Notes: generated by a model not told the origin, from the letters alone. A stretch of 64,000 nt of DNA from Pogostemon cablin (GCA_023678885.1 CM042998.1:499820-563819), one strand, 5' to 3'; shown: positions 1 through 13,600, counted from the stretch's first letter. A program made the numbers and translations.

Positions 1-116
1 TGTCTAATTCATCACAAATTGAGGAATCACATAGCTTCAACAAACTGTATTTCTTTAAAACATTAAACTTTATTCTGCCTATGCATGTTTGAGAGTTTTA
101 ATTTGGTTGTTTGTAG

Positions 117-1288
117 AGGTGCTGAAAAAGTTAAAAGACCCTTTGCTCCACCGCGAGAAGTTAATACTCAAGTTACCCATCCACTGCCACCAGAAAAACG
201 TGAGATCTTCACCTCACTACATGATTGGGCTGAAGAAAACATCCTCGTGCTCCTAAAGCCTGTTGAGAAGTGCTGGCAGGCAAGTGATTTTCTACCGGAC
301 CCGACTTCGGAAGGCTTTGAAGAACAGGTCAGAGATCTTAGGAAAAGAGCCAAAGAACTTCCTGATGACTATTTTGTTGTTTTGGTCGGAGACATGATTA
401 CAGAGGAAGCTCTTCCAACTTATCAGACGATGCTCAATACCCTAGATGGAGTTCGTGATGAGACGGGTGCAAGCCTTACTCCTTGGGCAATTTGGACTCG
501 GGCTTGGACTGCTGAAGAGAATCGGCACGGTGATCTTCTCAACAAGTATCTTTATCTTTCAGGACGTGTTGACATGAGGCAAATTGAGAAAACAATACAA
601 TACCTGATTGGCTCAGGAATGGTGAGATTCTGCTGAGTCAGTCCTGGTCTCTAGTGATTTACATTTTTTCACAGCCACGCTGTGTCGGGTTTGGAGTTAA
701 CTTTTGCCATTTATTTGTAACTTGCAGGATCCACGCACTGATAACAACCCATACCTTGGGTTCATCTACACCTCCTTTCAGGAGAGGGCGACTTTTATTT
801 CTCATGGAAACACTGCTCGGCTTGCCAAGGAAGGCGGTGACTTAAAACTGGCTCAGGTTTGTGGAATCATTGCTGCAGATGAAAAACGCCACGAGACAGC
901 CTACACCAAAATCACTGAGAAGCTGTTTGAGATTGACCCCGATGGCACAGTTCTCGCACTTGCGGACATGATGAGGAAGAAAATATCAATGCCAGCACAC
1001 CTGATGTATGACGGGAGGGATGATAATCTCTTCGAAAACTTCTCTTCTGTTGCACAACGGCTTGGAGTATACACGGCGAAGGACTATGCTGATATCTTGG
1101 AATTCTTGGTGGGGAGGTGGGAGGTGGAGAAATTGACGGGGCTGTCAGGCGAGGGGCGTAAAGCCCAGGACTACGTGTGTAATTTGCCTCCAAGGATCAG
1201 ACGGTTGGAGGAGAGAGCTCAGGCACGGGCGAAGGGGGGGTCACCAGTCCCCTTCAGCTGGGTGTATGGTAGAGAAGTGAAGACTTGA
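117..1288 (+). CDS. Stearoyl-[acyl-carrier-protein] 9-desaturase, plastidial (5' exon missing from window)
   Basis: Soluble di-iron enzyme of the plastid stroma that puts the delta-9 double bond into stearoyl-ACP to give oleoyl-ACP, using ferredoxin and O2. Two exons are visible: 117-621 (acceptor ttgtag, donor gtgag) and 728-1288, ending in TGA. They join in frame to 355 residues. Both iron-binding motifs are present: EENRHG in the first exon and DEKRHE in the second. The conserved block around NPYLGFIYTSFQERATFISH is intact, and the C-terminus PFSWVYGREVKT is like that of the family. The transit-peptide exon must lie left of base 1, so the gene is 5'-partial here. No lesion is seen. The paralogue (AAD/FAB2-like) cannot be decided from this part. 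An ATG at 85 lies in the preceding intron and is not the real start. Confidence 0.95.
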
Positions 1289-2197
1289 TTGAAGCAAGAT
1301 GAGTGGGTAGGATGGATGGTCCTGTTGTTTGGCATTATAATGTTTTGTTTTGGTTTGTTTTTTATGTACTGAATGTAGATACACTTGATGATGGATGCTC
1401 CATTTCCGAAATTGCATCACTTTTTACCTATTTATCATACTCTTGTTTCTGCCTCCATTTCTCCTCTTCTTTTTTCCTCCTGCTATCTAATTTTGTTACA
1501 TCTATAAGAAATACTCTATCCTCGTCAATTTTCTTATAATATTACACCTTTTCAGATTGATTGATGTGGCTATGTTTTACAAGTAAATAATACTCCTTTA
1601 CAAAATTACAACTTTTACATTCGAAGAAAGTAAGAGAAAATATGTGAAATAGCTTATTGATCAATATGTTTTGAAGATTTGTTGAATGCATTCGAAAGTA
1701 AGAGAGGCTTGTTTATGGAGGCTTGTGTAAAATGTATTCCTTAATTAAAATTTGAATTTGATGACTTTTTTTCTGGCAAAAGTAAACATGTTTATGGAAT
1801 ATTAATGATAAAAAATATGGTTTATCCGGTTTGTACACAAGAAAAGATTACAATTAGTGTGATATTCCGTAGCTTGCGGAAAGATCTATCCTATCCTAGC
1901 TAGGAAATTAGGAATAGTGTACGGCTGGTCTACTCCATAATTAATGAAATTTTAATCCTTAATAGACTTGTTTAATGTTGTTAATATCCAAGCTTAAGAC
2001 ACAGATGAAAATTAAGTAAAAGGATGAATAAAAATTCGGAAGAGATTAGAAATAGTAGTATTTAAATAAAGAATAATCTAGCGATAACACTCCATCGCCA
2101 AATCCAATCATCACAACAGTACAAATAATTAAAATAAAAATAAATAAATATTACTCCGCTTTTAATACAAATTAATTATTCCAGCAGATGAGATTAA
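1289..2197. other. Intergenic and 3' flanks
   Basis: AT-rich spacer between two genes that face each other (the desaturase on + and the membrane protein on -). It should hold both 3' UTRs and polyadenylation signals. I see no coding segment, transposon end or structured RNA. Confidence 0.6.
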
Positions 2198-2758
2198 TCA
2201 GACCTGAAAGGGCCATGGCCAGGTCTTGAGATCTTCCTCATCTTGAACTTTCCCACTCCTCACTCCATAACCATTGATCCCCTTCCTCTCCACATACGCA
2301 TAATAGTTGAGGAAGAACGCCAATGTCAGCACCACCCACTCCAAGCAGAACATCACGATGCACAATCCTCCCGCCAGTTTCAGAATCACCACGCCGTCCT
2401 CCTCCCTCACATACGACTTCAGGTGGCTCAGGAAGTCCGACGGCCGCGTGAAGATCAGCACCGACACTGATCCCTGGAAGATCGCCGTCAGAACCGTCGC
2501 CACCATGTGCGCGCCGTAGAATTTGCCGGCCGAGGTCGCGGCTCGCGACGCGGCTGCGCAGCCGGAAATCGCGCCGGCGATTGTTATGATTTGGAGCAGG
2601 ATGAAGAGGAAGCCGATCACAGAGGGGAAGAGGCGGAGGGATAGGGTTAGGAAGATACAGCTGGAGGCGGCGCCGAGGAGCAGGTAGTTGCTGAGGAGGA
2701 ACACTCTGTGTGTGTGTGGGTGGGAGCATTCGTCGGCGCTCATGATTGATAACCCCAT
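2198..2758 (-). CDS. Plant-specific four-pass membrane protein (At5g16250-like)
   Basis: Single-exon ORF of 186 residues starting at the ATG complementary to 2756-2758 (MGLSIMSADE). The frame stays open a further 79 codons upstream, but that part is low-complexity and resembles a 5' UTR, so I chose the internal start. Four hydrophobic segments are visible, at roughly residues 20-42, 48-68, 85-105 and 130-150. A short polar, acidic tail follows that ends in WPWPFQV. There is no catalytic motif and the function is unknown. Family assignment rests mainly on position: it sits next to an ELF9-like gene, as Arabidopsis At5g16250 (annotated only as a transmembrane protein) sits next to ELF9. GC content is much higher in the coding part than in the flanks, which supports a real gene. 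Confidence 0.75.
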   Translation of the reverse strand: MGLSIMSADECSHPHTHRVFLLSNYLLLGAASSCIFLTLSLRLFPSVIGFLFILLQIITIAGAISGCAAASRAATSAGKFYGAHMVATVLTAIFQGSVSVLIFTRPSDFLSHLKSYVREEDGVVILKLAGGLCIVMFCLEWVVLTLAFFLNYYAYVERKGINGYGVRSGKVQDEEDLKTWPWPFQV

Positions 2759-4174
2759 TTTGATTGAATTTCTCACACCTGTGCTGTGATGATTAAAATG
2801 AGACCAGAGAGAGAATTGTGATGATGGAAATGAGATGAGAGAGAGAGGGATGATGTGTGAGAGGAAGCGGCATATACAGAGACATATATACAAGAGTGGA
2901 GTGGAACAGGGCTGCAACGGTCTAATTTCTTCAACATGACCGTTGGGGATTTTTTTTTTAAAAAAAGAAAGAAAATGGAAAAAGTGGGAATGCAATGGAT
3001 AGTTGAGCTGATTATAGTTATTAATTATTAATAAATTATGCCAAAATTCTTTCCTTTTATTTATTTTCTGAGTAATTATTCTTCCATAACGGCTACATCA
3101 CTATGAATAATGATTAGGGCGGCCGAATTCTTAGAAATTGAATTATGTTTGAAAATAAATAAAATTTGTAAGACTGATATTTTGATTGAAATTTTGAAAA
3201 AATATCGCTGCACTTCTTACAAGTAATACTACTTAGATTGAGGTTGGAGAATTATTCTATTGGTGAGATTGATTTTTTTATGGCAAGGTGTATCCTTAAA
3301 ATATTTAGATTAGTGTAAATATATTTGAACCAACTTAAAAAAATAACACAAACACTCATATAAACTTGGTTTACGTCGCTTATTATGTCAACCTTAATTT
3401 TTTTTTTCATCCTAACCCCTCTCTCTTCCAATTCTATTATACCCTATGTATTGCTAGTGGCTTAAATAAAGGGGAGAAAACAGGGTTTACAATGATTTTT
3501 GATGCAAAATCGATTTATAAGTGACTAACTAAAAAAGTAATGCATTTAGTATAATTCGGGAGTGAACTTAATTCATATATGACCATATTTTTACAAAATT
3601 ACTATTTAGTATATATAAAATAAAATATTCTTTAAAAAGATTAATTATAATTTTTTTTGAAAAAAAATACTACTACCTCTCAAATTCTTGCATTTTGTTT
3701 TACGATTATTTTTAGTACATGAAAAGTTATTATTTAAATAAACGAACTATTACTATTTTAAGTGAAAAATATTACTCTTCAAATTTCAACATTTTTTTAT
3801 ATTTTATATTTTTGGCCACACTTTTTTTTTATTGAGTCTGAGAAATGTTATTACTCTATTTTTTTTTACTTATTAGAGCAGTATATTTGAATTATATTGA
3901 TGTTTTCTACATCGAAGTATTCCTTAGTTCAAAGCCCAATTGTAATGATTCACCAGCCCATTTATGGTTGGTGTCGCTTATTACGAGGCCCACTTATATT
4001 TAAAGATTCCTGACCTACTAAAATAGCCCAATTAAAATTGTGAATTCCATTTACTAAACGGGTCGAATATGCCCAAGAAATTTCCCAATTGGAACATGAT
4101 TTATTCGTTCTTCAACCCTTCATCGCATAGCAAGAAGAAGAAGAACGAAAAAAAACCAGAAGAAACGCGATACG
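2759..4174. other. Intergenic region between divergent genes
   Basis: Holds the 5' flank of the membrane-protein gene and the promoter of the ELF9-like gene, which point away from each other. AT-rich with many A and T runs. I see no ORF, tRNA or transposon end that I could defend. Confidence 0.6.
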
Positions 4175-7100
4175 ATGTCGTCGCAATCGCAAACTCCTGG
4201 TACGTGATCTTGTTTTTTTTTTTTTTATATAATTTCACTCTTCTCAGTTGCCTTCGTTGTATTTGGGGGAAAAAAATTGTATTGTTTTATTTTTTGTGTA
4301 TATCTATTGAGAAATCCTGAAAAGACAGCACTCTTCTAGTGGACTCAGTATTTTGTTGATTTTTTATGAGAAATTTGGGAAAACCCCCCATTTTGACGGA
4401 CATGTATTATGATTACATTGCTTGCAAGCTGAATTGTTTCTTATCTATTACACAGATTTTCTTGGAGTTTAATATCGTTTTAGTTTGGTTCTTGAAGCTG
4501 ACAATTTTTTGAAATTCAGAGATGAGTACTGGAGTTGGTTGGTATATTCTTGGTCAGGACCAACAGCTTGTAGGCCCTTACACGGTCTCTGAGTTGCAAG
4601 GTGAGTTCTCCGTTAATTATCAAAATCAGGATTCTATGCTGAATTATTTGGATGCTGATTATTTAGCATGTTCCATTTTAGGTTTTCGTAGTCTGGCCTT
4701 TATTTTGTGATGTTTCTTCTTCAATTAGCTTCGGGATTCTTGGATGCTTTTCTTTTTCTTGTTCTTTTTCACTGGATTTCATATTTTCAAGTAAGTGGTA
4801 GCTAGACTTGGTATTGGGTTAATGAGTTCATCTATTTGATGTTTGAATGCTCTTTTGTGGTTTTGAAATCTCGTGTTCACCCTTTCTTTATTGGTTTGGG
4901 CAGAACATTATTCAAGTGGATACTTGCATCAAAGCACACTTATTTGGTCTGAAGGGTGCACTGAGTGGCAGCCGCTATCATCAGTTCCTGGGATCTTGCC
5001 TGATGCTCAGCAAAATGCTCCGAGTACAGGTTGTGTTGCATTTTCCTTTAATATTTCACTGATTAGTCTTCTGCTTCCTTATTAAAATTTGTTATTGAAA
5101 ATCATTTTGCAGTTGTCGCTTCTAATGAAGAAGATGAGTTTGAAAAGTGGCAGAGGGAGGTTAGGGAAGCAGAAGCGGAGGCAGTGGGTAACATAAATGA
5201 TGATCAGGAGAGGCCCACAACACCACCTGAGGGCGAGGAAGAATTCACTGATGATGATGGAACTACATATAAATGGGATAGGACCCTAATGGCTTGGGTA
5301 CCTCAGGTTGGATTTTGACTCATTATGTTCTGAATTTGATCTCTTAGTGTATACCTGTAGTGGTGGACTTATTTTGATTTGCTCTTTGTTTATTATGCAT
5401 CATAGTTATAAGCCTTTGAACAAATATTTTGCTTGCCAATCATTGATTATGATAGGAATCTGCGGCTGAGAAAAATGAGGATTATGGACTGGAAGATATG
5501 GTTTTTGTGCAAGAAGAGGAAGTCTTTCCAACAGTGGATGCTCCTGATCAACCAGTGAACAATGTGGTCAATGATGATATTGTATCTGTTGAAGAAAAAC
5601 AAAATGGCAAGAGAAAGCTTCCTGAAGAACCCTCTGATAAGAAAGATATGGAAAAGAAGGCTGGTCCCTCCTTCTCATGACATTGCTTTTTATTTTGATG
5701 TCTAATTTGTCAACTAAGGAAGCTAGCTTGCCTTGAAGCCTCTGCCAGTCTGCCTGCATTTTTCACTTAACCTGATTGCTCTGTGCTTTATTCTGATGCA
5801 TCTGCTTTATTAATTCTTCGTATCTAATGGTTATATAGGAAGCCAACAAACCTCCTGAATCTTGGTTTGAATTGAAAGTTAATACGCATGTATATGTAAG
5901 TGGCTTGCCGGATGATGTTACTACTGAAGAGGTTAGTCTCATTGTGATTTTGGTTTCTGTTTTCCTTAGCTTTTATATGAGAAACTAAAACTTTTACACT
6001 TGATGAAGTTTGCACTTTCATTTTACGTAAATGAGACTGACCTGAAATTTAATGCAGTTGGTTGAAGTGTTCTCAAAGTGCGGGATTATAAAGGAGGTAT
6101 GCATCTTGTCTAGGTCATTAATTTCTCTCTCTCTCATCCCCCCCCCCCAAAAAAAAAAAAAAAAATTAACATACAATTGTTCTTATATTCTCTGATAATG
6201 CAATATCACATAATTATGTTTTACTACTAGGCTGTCAAGTTCAACACAACATGAAGTATCATTTTCACATCAGATTCTTTCCTGTGAAAATAAAATGTAT
6301 TCTCCTTTAAACCATATGATTTTGTCCTCTCATTATTTTTAAATGTGTTGTAAAAACCTACAACATAATATATATACAAATTCTCCTTGGAAAAGTTTTT
6401 TTTTTTTAAAATCAATTTGTAAGTTCTCATTTCTTTTAATACATTAATTCAACTCTGTGCTGTTTCCATGATAGACTGGCTCTAATATTGTGAATTTGGG
6501 CTTGATCACATAGTTTCAGTTCCAATGTGTGGTTTATGTTGATAGTAGTGATAAAGAAGGAATGAGACTTTAATATGAGGCTCTGTTAAATCTTTGCTAA
6601 CAAAATGTGTCAGAATAATGATTAATATGTGTCAGAGAGAATTATCTATTGTTAATTATCTATTTAAAAAGTGGAAGGTTTCTGGTGTCTGCTTTGGCTC
6701 TTCACTTGCATTACTGCAGCAATTCCTGCTAAAGATATGTTGTATCCCCTTAGAGGTATATATGGTACTTAAAACTTCATTGCTGAAACAATTTAGGACC
6801 CTGAAACAAAAAGACCTCGAATAAAGATATATGTCGACAAGGAAACTGGAAGAAAGAAGGGAGATGCTCTCATTACTTACCTGAAGGTAATGCTTCTTTC
6901 TTATAGTAGGTAACACATTGGATAAATGTGGTTATTATTGTTTTTATATAAAAGCTTCATTGCTGAATGAATTTTGTTGTTATATGTTTGTATCTCTCAC
7001 TTTATATATTATATTGATATAAATTGTGATCTTTACCAGGAACCTTCTGTAGATTTAGCTACCCAAATTTTGGATGGAGCTCCTCTAAGGCCTGATGGCA

Positions 7101-8547
7101 AGACTATGATGTCAGTTACGAAAGCTAAGTTTGAGCAGAAAGGTAAGAGACATGGATGTTAATACTCTTTGTTACTACATTAGTTGTTGTTAGATTGTAC
7201 CTGTTCTTATATTCACCTGGATAATCAAGAACATTATAATGATTTCAGTTGTATTTCCTTAGCTTTTCTCGATGTTGATGACAGGTTATATCAACTTTTT
7301 CTGATGCAATCTTAAATCTTAATATTCATTTCCCAGGTGATAAATTTATATCCAAGCAAGTGGACAAGAATAAGAAGAGAAAGCTTCAGAAGGTTGAGCA
7401 GAAGATGTTGGGCTGGGGTAGGTCCTCTGACAAGTGACTCAACTCTGCAGTGTTGGGATCTTAACTTGCCCCTTTTAATTTTAGAAAAGCACAACCATGA
7501 CTTCTGGAATTTGAGCATCAACTTTTTTTTACATAGGTGAATTCAATTTCTTTCGGTACATGCAACCTCTGATTAAATACTCAGACCATGATTAAAATTA
7601 AGGCCTAATAGTACCCTTGCCCTTGAATTTTCTGATTGACATGAAATTTCAATTTTCATTTACATGTAGGTAGCATTAATAGGTCATTCAAACCTTCACA
7701 ATGTCATTTGAAGACAGTAGAGAATCCATGTTCTCAATTTATGTGACTTGTTCCTGGATTTATTCTATTTTGAACTAATTGTGGAGTTATGTTTTGTGAT
7801 CAAACAGGTGGCCGTGATGATACCAAGGTGTCTATACCGGCAACTGTAATTCTTCGTTTCATGTTCACTCCTGCAGAAATGAGGGTAATACCCTAATTCC
7901 TCTCTTATTATAGCATGGTATTAGGTATCATTATTGCCTTTTTTTTTCTTGTCATGTTCTTAGGCTTTTATTAAAATATTCAGCATATTTTAGGTCCTTG
8001 AAAACTGTAGTTTGCATGTTTGTTATTTATAGGCTGATGAGAATTTGCGGTCCGAATTGGAGGAGGATGTTCGTGATGAGTGTGGAAAGCTTGGCCCATT
8101 GGATGCTGTCAAGGTAATACTTTCTTATTATTGCTAGGAGATAGGTTCCTGTATTGCGAGAGCAGCATCCAATCTTTTATCAACTATTTTGGTACTGCTT
8201 TCAGGTCTGTGAGAATCACCCTCAGGGTGTTATCTTGGTGAAGTATAAAGATAAAAAGGATGCTCATAAATGCATAGAGATGATGAATGGGCGATGGTAA
8301 TCCTTAATGTTTGCTTGTATTAGTTTTATTCATGCATACCCTATTAACATCTCAAACAACAATTGGTGGATCCATCATCAATGCCATGGTTCTGACCCTT
8401 TGAGATATGTGTTTCACTTTCAGGTTTGGTGGAAGGCAGATACATGCAGGCTTGGATGATGGCTCGGTTAATCATGCTTTGGTACGGGACTTGGAAGAAG
8501 AGACTGATAGATTAGAGAAATTTGGAGCTGAACTTGAAGCCGGTTGA
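4175..8547 (+). CDS. ELF9: ELF9 / TAT-SF1-like (U2AF-associated) RNA-binding splicing factor
   Basis: Nuclear RNA-binding protein of the HTATSF1/CUS2 family. Its Arabidopsis member EARLY FLOWERING 9 affects SOC1 transcript levels and flowering. Fourteen exons join in frame to 469 residues: 4175-4199, 4520-4600, 4904-5029, 5113-5306, 5456-5659, 5839-5931, 6058-6096, 6797-6886, 7040-7142, 7337-7417, 7808-7884, 8033-8113, 8205-8296, 8424-8547. Exon 1 encodes MSSQSQTP; an ATG at 4522 is internal. Exons 2-3 form a GYF-like domain (GWYILGQDQQLVGPYT ... WSEGCTEWQPL). An acidic linker follows, then an RRM in exons 6-9 (HVYVSGLPDDVTTEE) and a C-terminal UHM-type RRM in exons 11-14 carrying the RWF signature of UHM domains, which bind ULM peptides such as those of SF3B1. 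Intron 5 lacks a good GT donor (see findings). The gene looks intact. Confidence 0.93.
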
Positions 8548-9126
8548 CATAACCTTGGAGGAACTTTTTTATTTTTTTGAGACCGACCTTGGAGGAACTT
8601 AAACCTGAAACTCATGGTCTTTTGATATAAAACTGTAAACGACTAGCCAACACATGGATCGTTGAGTTTTTTTTATTTGTGCTGCTTGTCGTAGATACAC
8701 TGATATTGGGAGAATTTTATGGTTTCAGAGTAAATTTTTGCATTGTTTGTGTATCATATTTGCAGCATCTTTAATTTGGTGATTAGAATTGTACTTAGGA
8801 CTTATTTATTACTATCTCCCCAAATTGGTCGGATTTGGTGATAGGCTGCCTCATGTATTTATGCAAATATGGTGAAAAGTTAATGGTCCCAAGCAAGATT
8901 TGCCCATATATTAAGGTTTTATCTATCTTAATCTATCCGACGAATTATTGTATTAATATATATTATTTTTCATAAATCAGAGGCTATATATATGGGGGGT
9001 CTCTCGATTTAGCTATCTTTTTCCATTACATTGATTGTTTGGAAATTTCAAAATAAAAGGATTAATTTTTAAAATCAATTTAATATGGGTCCATGTATAG
9101 GTACAAAAAAAAATATAAATAAATAA

Positions 9127-9130
<4 letters not shown>

Positions 9131-9162
<32 letters not shown>
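9131..9162. repeat. (AT)n microsatellite
   Basis: About 16 uninterrupted AT units, preceded by an AAAT-rich stretch at 9115-9130. Simple sequence repeat, likely length-polymorphic. Confidence 0.95.
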
Positions 9163-9164
<2 letters not shown>

Positions 9165-9854
9165 CTAGCAGATACATTATCCAATAATAAATAATATTCA
9201 CTACAAATTGAACACCTTAAATACCCATTTTAATCATATTATAACATTCACCGTGTGGAAATTTTTAAAATAAAATTAATATCCATGAAACTAGAGAATT
9301 AGTTGGCCTACTCACACACAGGATACAAATTTACTGTATGTGTTCAATGTAATCCAATACATCGAAACGTCCTCACGATTTTGGGGGAATCATTCGAGGG
9401 ATTTATACAGGGCAAAGGCGGGTAGCGGCTGATGGCTTTGAAGACATTGTATTCGAGTAATTGAGACTCATTTAAGTATTCAGATTTCCTATTAAGTATT
9501 CAAAATTTCTTCTAGATTTGCATACCCTATTTGTTGAATGGTTCTGTTGTATTTAATTCCTTCTATTGTCGTTTTAAAGAGAAAGGAGGACGTGATTGTT
9601 CATGTTCTATTTGCTATTCAGAGGTGGTAGTTGAAATGAAATTGTGCATTCGAATTTTAGGTTTTGTTTTTGGAAAATCCAAAACCTAATAATGAACAAG
9701 TGATTGCTTCTGGAATTGGAGTTGAATACCCAATTGTTTTGAATTTTCAATTGTTTTGAATATCCAAAACATAGCAATTTACACGTAAGTATTCAGAATT
9801 CCCAATTGTTTTGAATATCCAAATTGTTATATGATTCTGCATGTATCCGACTCT

Positions 9855-10110
9855 TATACGTGGAGGATGAATTTCAAAAATAGATTCAGAGGAGAGATAA
9901 CATAAAGCAGCAAAAAATCCAACTCTGATATGTGGATGATGAATTACAGAAATAAGATTCAGAGGAGAAATAATATAAATAAACCTATTCTGGAGAGTAA
10001 ACTTGAGGATTAATTTCAAAAATGAGTAAACTTGAGGATTAATTTAAAAAATAGATTCAGATGAGAGATAACATAAATATACATATTCTGAAGAGAGAAA
10101 ACAAGTTTAC
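9855..10110. repeat. Degenerate direct repeats with the core GATTCAGAGGAGAGATAA
   Basis: Three related copies of a motif near GATTCAGAGGAGAGATAA occur at about 9881, 9956 and 10055, in blocks of related A-rich sequence. The phrase gagtaaacttgaggattaat also occurs twice, close together, at about 9997 and 10024. It looks like old local tandem duplication; no mobile-element ends were found. Confidence 0.6.
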
Positions 10111-10610
10111 GTATCTTTCTAACTAACTAACCTTTAAATTATGTATTCAGATGACTATTAATGGGTAATTAATACTTTACATTGAATATTTTTTACCTAA
10201 TAATAATTTAATTTATAAATTGTATCTAGTAGTAATATTATCTTAGAATTTGTATCTATAAATAATAATTCCATTTAATATAATGAAATCTTATCGAATG
10301 AGTGGTGTGGTTTCTCTTAATAGCATTTCATTTTGAGGTGCTTATTTCAATATGTTTAGAAGATTCATGTAAGAAAATGTCAAATTTATTGACGAACTAT
10401 CTACTTAAAAAAAAAAAAAAAAAGCGCTTATCCTATAGTGACTTTTAAACAAACAAATGTACAAAACAACCAAAAACCCCTTAAAAACCCAATATAATAT
10501 AAAAGCGCTAATCCTATCATGCCAGCGACTTTAAACAAACAAAGCAACCAAAACCCATTAAAACCCTATAAGCCATTCGCACCACCGTTACCACCGTCGT
10601 CTCCGCCACA

Positions 10611-13600
10611 ATGAGCAAATCAACCGTTTTCTGTCGCCTTCTCCGCCGCCGCATTCATACGACATCTTCAAAATATCCCACCCATCTTTTCGCATCCACT
10701 CGTTCTCCGAAGAATCCCAATTTCACCTCCCAAATCGTTAGAAACTACAGCACAAACTTATACAATCTATCCTTGAATGCCCGCGTTGCCGCCGCAGAAC
10801 AGGCATTGGATGATCTCACTAAAGAAGCGGCGCGTCAGAAGATACGGGAGAGGGAGGAGAGGATAAAAGCTGGGCTTAGTGTTGCAGACCTCGACGAGGA
10901 AGAGGAAGGGGACTGCTTTAACCTTGGTCCACGTATTGAGAAATACGAGAGGCAAAACGAGAAAGACAATCCCTCCATGGTGAATGTGTATGAGGAAGCA
11001 ACTGATTCGGATTCTGAATCCGAGGACGATGAAGCAGCGGAAAAGCAATTTAAACTGTTTGAGAAGAAGTTTGAGAAGCACGAAGAATTGCTCGATAAGT
11101 TTGCTAAGGCTGGTTTGTGATTCTCCCACTCATCTTGCGTGATTTTTTAGCTTACTTTTGCTGAGCTTTGCACTCGATCCTTTTTTTTTTTTTTGCTTTT
11201 ATACATGATCACCTGTTTTTTTATATTTTATATCTGATGGAAGTGGAGAAGTGGAAAAAGATGGTATTGTTAATGGTTGGTGTGACAAATGCGTGTTCTG
11301 ATGTGCATAGTTTGTTGATATCGCACTGCTTGTTGCATGATGTAATGTTTTCCCCCCTAATTTTTTATGGTATGATAGTAACCTATTCCTCTTTGATTAG
11401 CTATTGGTCAAACTATGTTCCACAGGGTAAATATAAAATTCCTTGTGTTGTTTTTCTTTTTCGTTCTTTTACAACTGATATTCTCACAAGACTTACTAAG
11501 AAACTATTTCATGCCAAAGATAATATATTTATGAGATTGGACATCTGATTAACTTTCTATAGTTGAGCAGAGACTTTGGATGATGCATTCAAACTGATGA
11601 AACAAATTGACAAGTTTGAGGAGAAACATTTTGCATTGAGACCAGAGTATCGGGTGATAGGGGAGTTGATGAATAGGTTGAAAGTAGCTGAAGGTAAGGA
11701 AAAGTTTCTTCTTCAGATGAAATTAAATAGGGCATTGAGGATGGTGGAGTTGAAGGAAGCCTTTGATCCTAATGATCCTGCCAATTATGGGGTAATCCAG
11801 CGTGAGGATGTTGGCAATTCTGAGCGTGTGGATGATGCCGATGAGGAGGAGCAAGAGAAGGTGGAAAGTCAACTGGACGATGATGGTTTAGAGTTAAATG
11901 ATTTTGAGGAAAAGGACAGTAAATTCCTGGCAAAGATCAATGAAATAGATAGACAACTTGAGCAGAAGTTGGCAGAGTTGGATTATACTTTTGGAAAGAA
12001 GGGGAAACTATTGGAGGAGGAAATTAGAGACCTTGCTGAAGAGAGGAACACATTGACCGAAAAGAAGAGACAGCCTCTCTTTAGAAAAGTAAGTTCATGC
12101 ATCTGTCAACCTGCTGCCTAAGCAGCTTGATTGTCTCATGATTCTTACTATTCTGATGCCTGCTGCTTTCAAAGGTCACACCAATGTTAAAGCTGTTTTC
12201 CATGTTCACCTTGTCACTGTTTTGCCTTGTGATGCCAAGTTACTTTATTTAAGGATGATGGAGTTAGGATTTCTTCTTCTATAGTTTCCGTTTATCCAAG
12301 GTGCATTTTATGAGATGATTGCATGGGTAAACTGATTAATGATGATGGAGTTAGTATTTAAGGATGATGGAGTTAGGATTTCTTCTTCTATAGTTTACGT
12401 TTATCCAAGGTGCATTTTTGAAATTTGAGATTGATTAAATGATGCATTTTCATCTGATAAGTTGTGTAACTGTGTTATGCTTTTATTATTTCCAGTTATC
12501 CATAGAGTTAGCTTTTGTTTCAACCACCAAGATTCACCAGGAGTCTCTATTTATGTTTCCAGTCTTGAACTCATGATACATGTTTTAAGACATGTATTCT
12601 ACTATCCTGTTGTGAGCTTTAATCCAACCTTTTGAGATGATGGATGGTTTTCTTTCTTTTTTTTTTTTTTGGTGAGTTGGGAGGCCAACTTTGTTTCCTT
12701 CCACCTATAGTTCAACTTGCTTTGCTTATTGGTAAATCTGCATTCCATCTCTGGTAGATGTAGTCGGTGGTTGTGTGATATGTTGTCCGAATTAACATCA
12801 CAATATGTTATTTTGAGATAGTAGTGTAAGTAGGAATGTCATGAGCATAGCCTTTTAAATTACTGGCCATTGAATTTATCTGTAATATTTAGATCACATT
12901 ATACAAATGCCGAGCACATATGATGGTATTTGCAACCCCATTGATATCATATGATGGTATGCTACAATTTCTTTTTAATTGCAACCCCATTGAGCACGCT
13001 TGATTTTATTCTTACAATTTCTTTTAATTGCTTGAGTGATGGAAATTGTACTCCCTTTGTGGTAATTTATCTGCTAGCAGATCAATTTGTTGAACATGAA
13101 TCGTCTTCAATTGTTGGCAGGGTTTTGATGTTAGGCTTGTTGATGTGAACAGAACCTGTAAGGTTACAAAGGTAACATAACCTCGTCATTCACTCACTTT
13201 CTCTGGTGATTTTTTTTATTTCTCCATCCGATATGACCCATCAAACTGTTTACACCCCACACCACCCCACCCCCTCTCGTAAATAAAGTGAGTTTTCTTA
13301 CTATCTGTGGTACAGTAACTGTGAAGATAATTCTGGTTTGAAGGGGGTTTAATTTATTCTGGGCAAAGTTTTCACTATTATGACTGACAAATGACAGGGT
13401 GGACAAGTTATAAAGTATGCAGTGACTCTAGTTTGCGGAAATTACAATGGTCTTATTGGTGTTGCTAAAGCAAAGGCTCCTGCAGTTCCTCTTGCACTTC
13501 AGAAGGTATCAGAACGATCCATCCCAAATTTATTGACCTTTTTTTAAAAAATTGCAATTTGGTTGATTTATTATTTTTGAATTGGCTTTAGAATCTGAAT

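Larger units (their letters stand above)
8548..10610. other. Intergenic region with simple and degenerate repeats
   Basis: Contains the ELF9-like 3' UTR, an (AT)n microsatellite and a stretch of degenerate direct repeats (listed separately). Close to the uS5m start the composition changes to CA-rich sequence, probably its 5' UTR. No gene seen. Confidence 0.6.

Noticed and set aside
2198..2995. Longer 265-codon version of the membrane protein
   Set aside because: The extra 79 residues come from the AT- and CT-rich upstream part that looks like a 5' UTR. The start at 2758 fits the composition change.
9013..9201. ORF across the AT microsatellite
   Set aside because: The IYIYIY stretch is a translation of the (AT)n repeat, not a protein.
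11168..11548. 126-codon plus-strand ORF in the first uS5m intron
   Set aside because: Low-complexity, Phe/Leu-rich translation of a T-rich intron between two exons that join cleanly.
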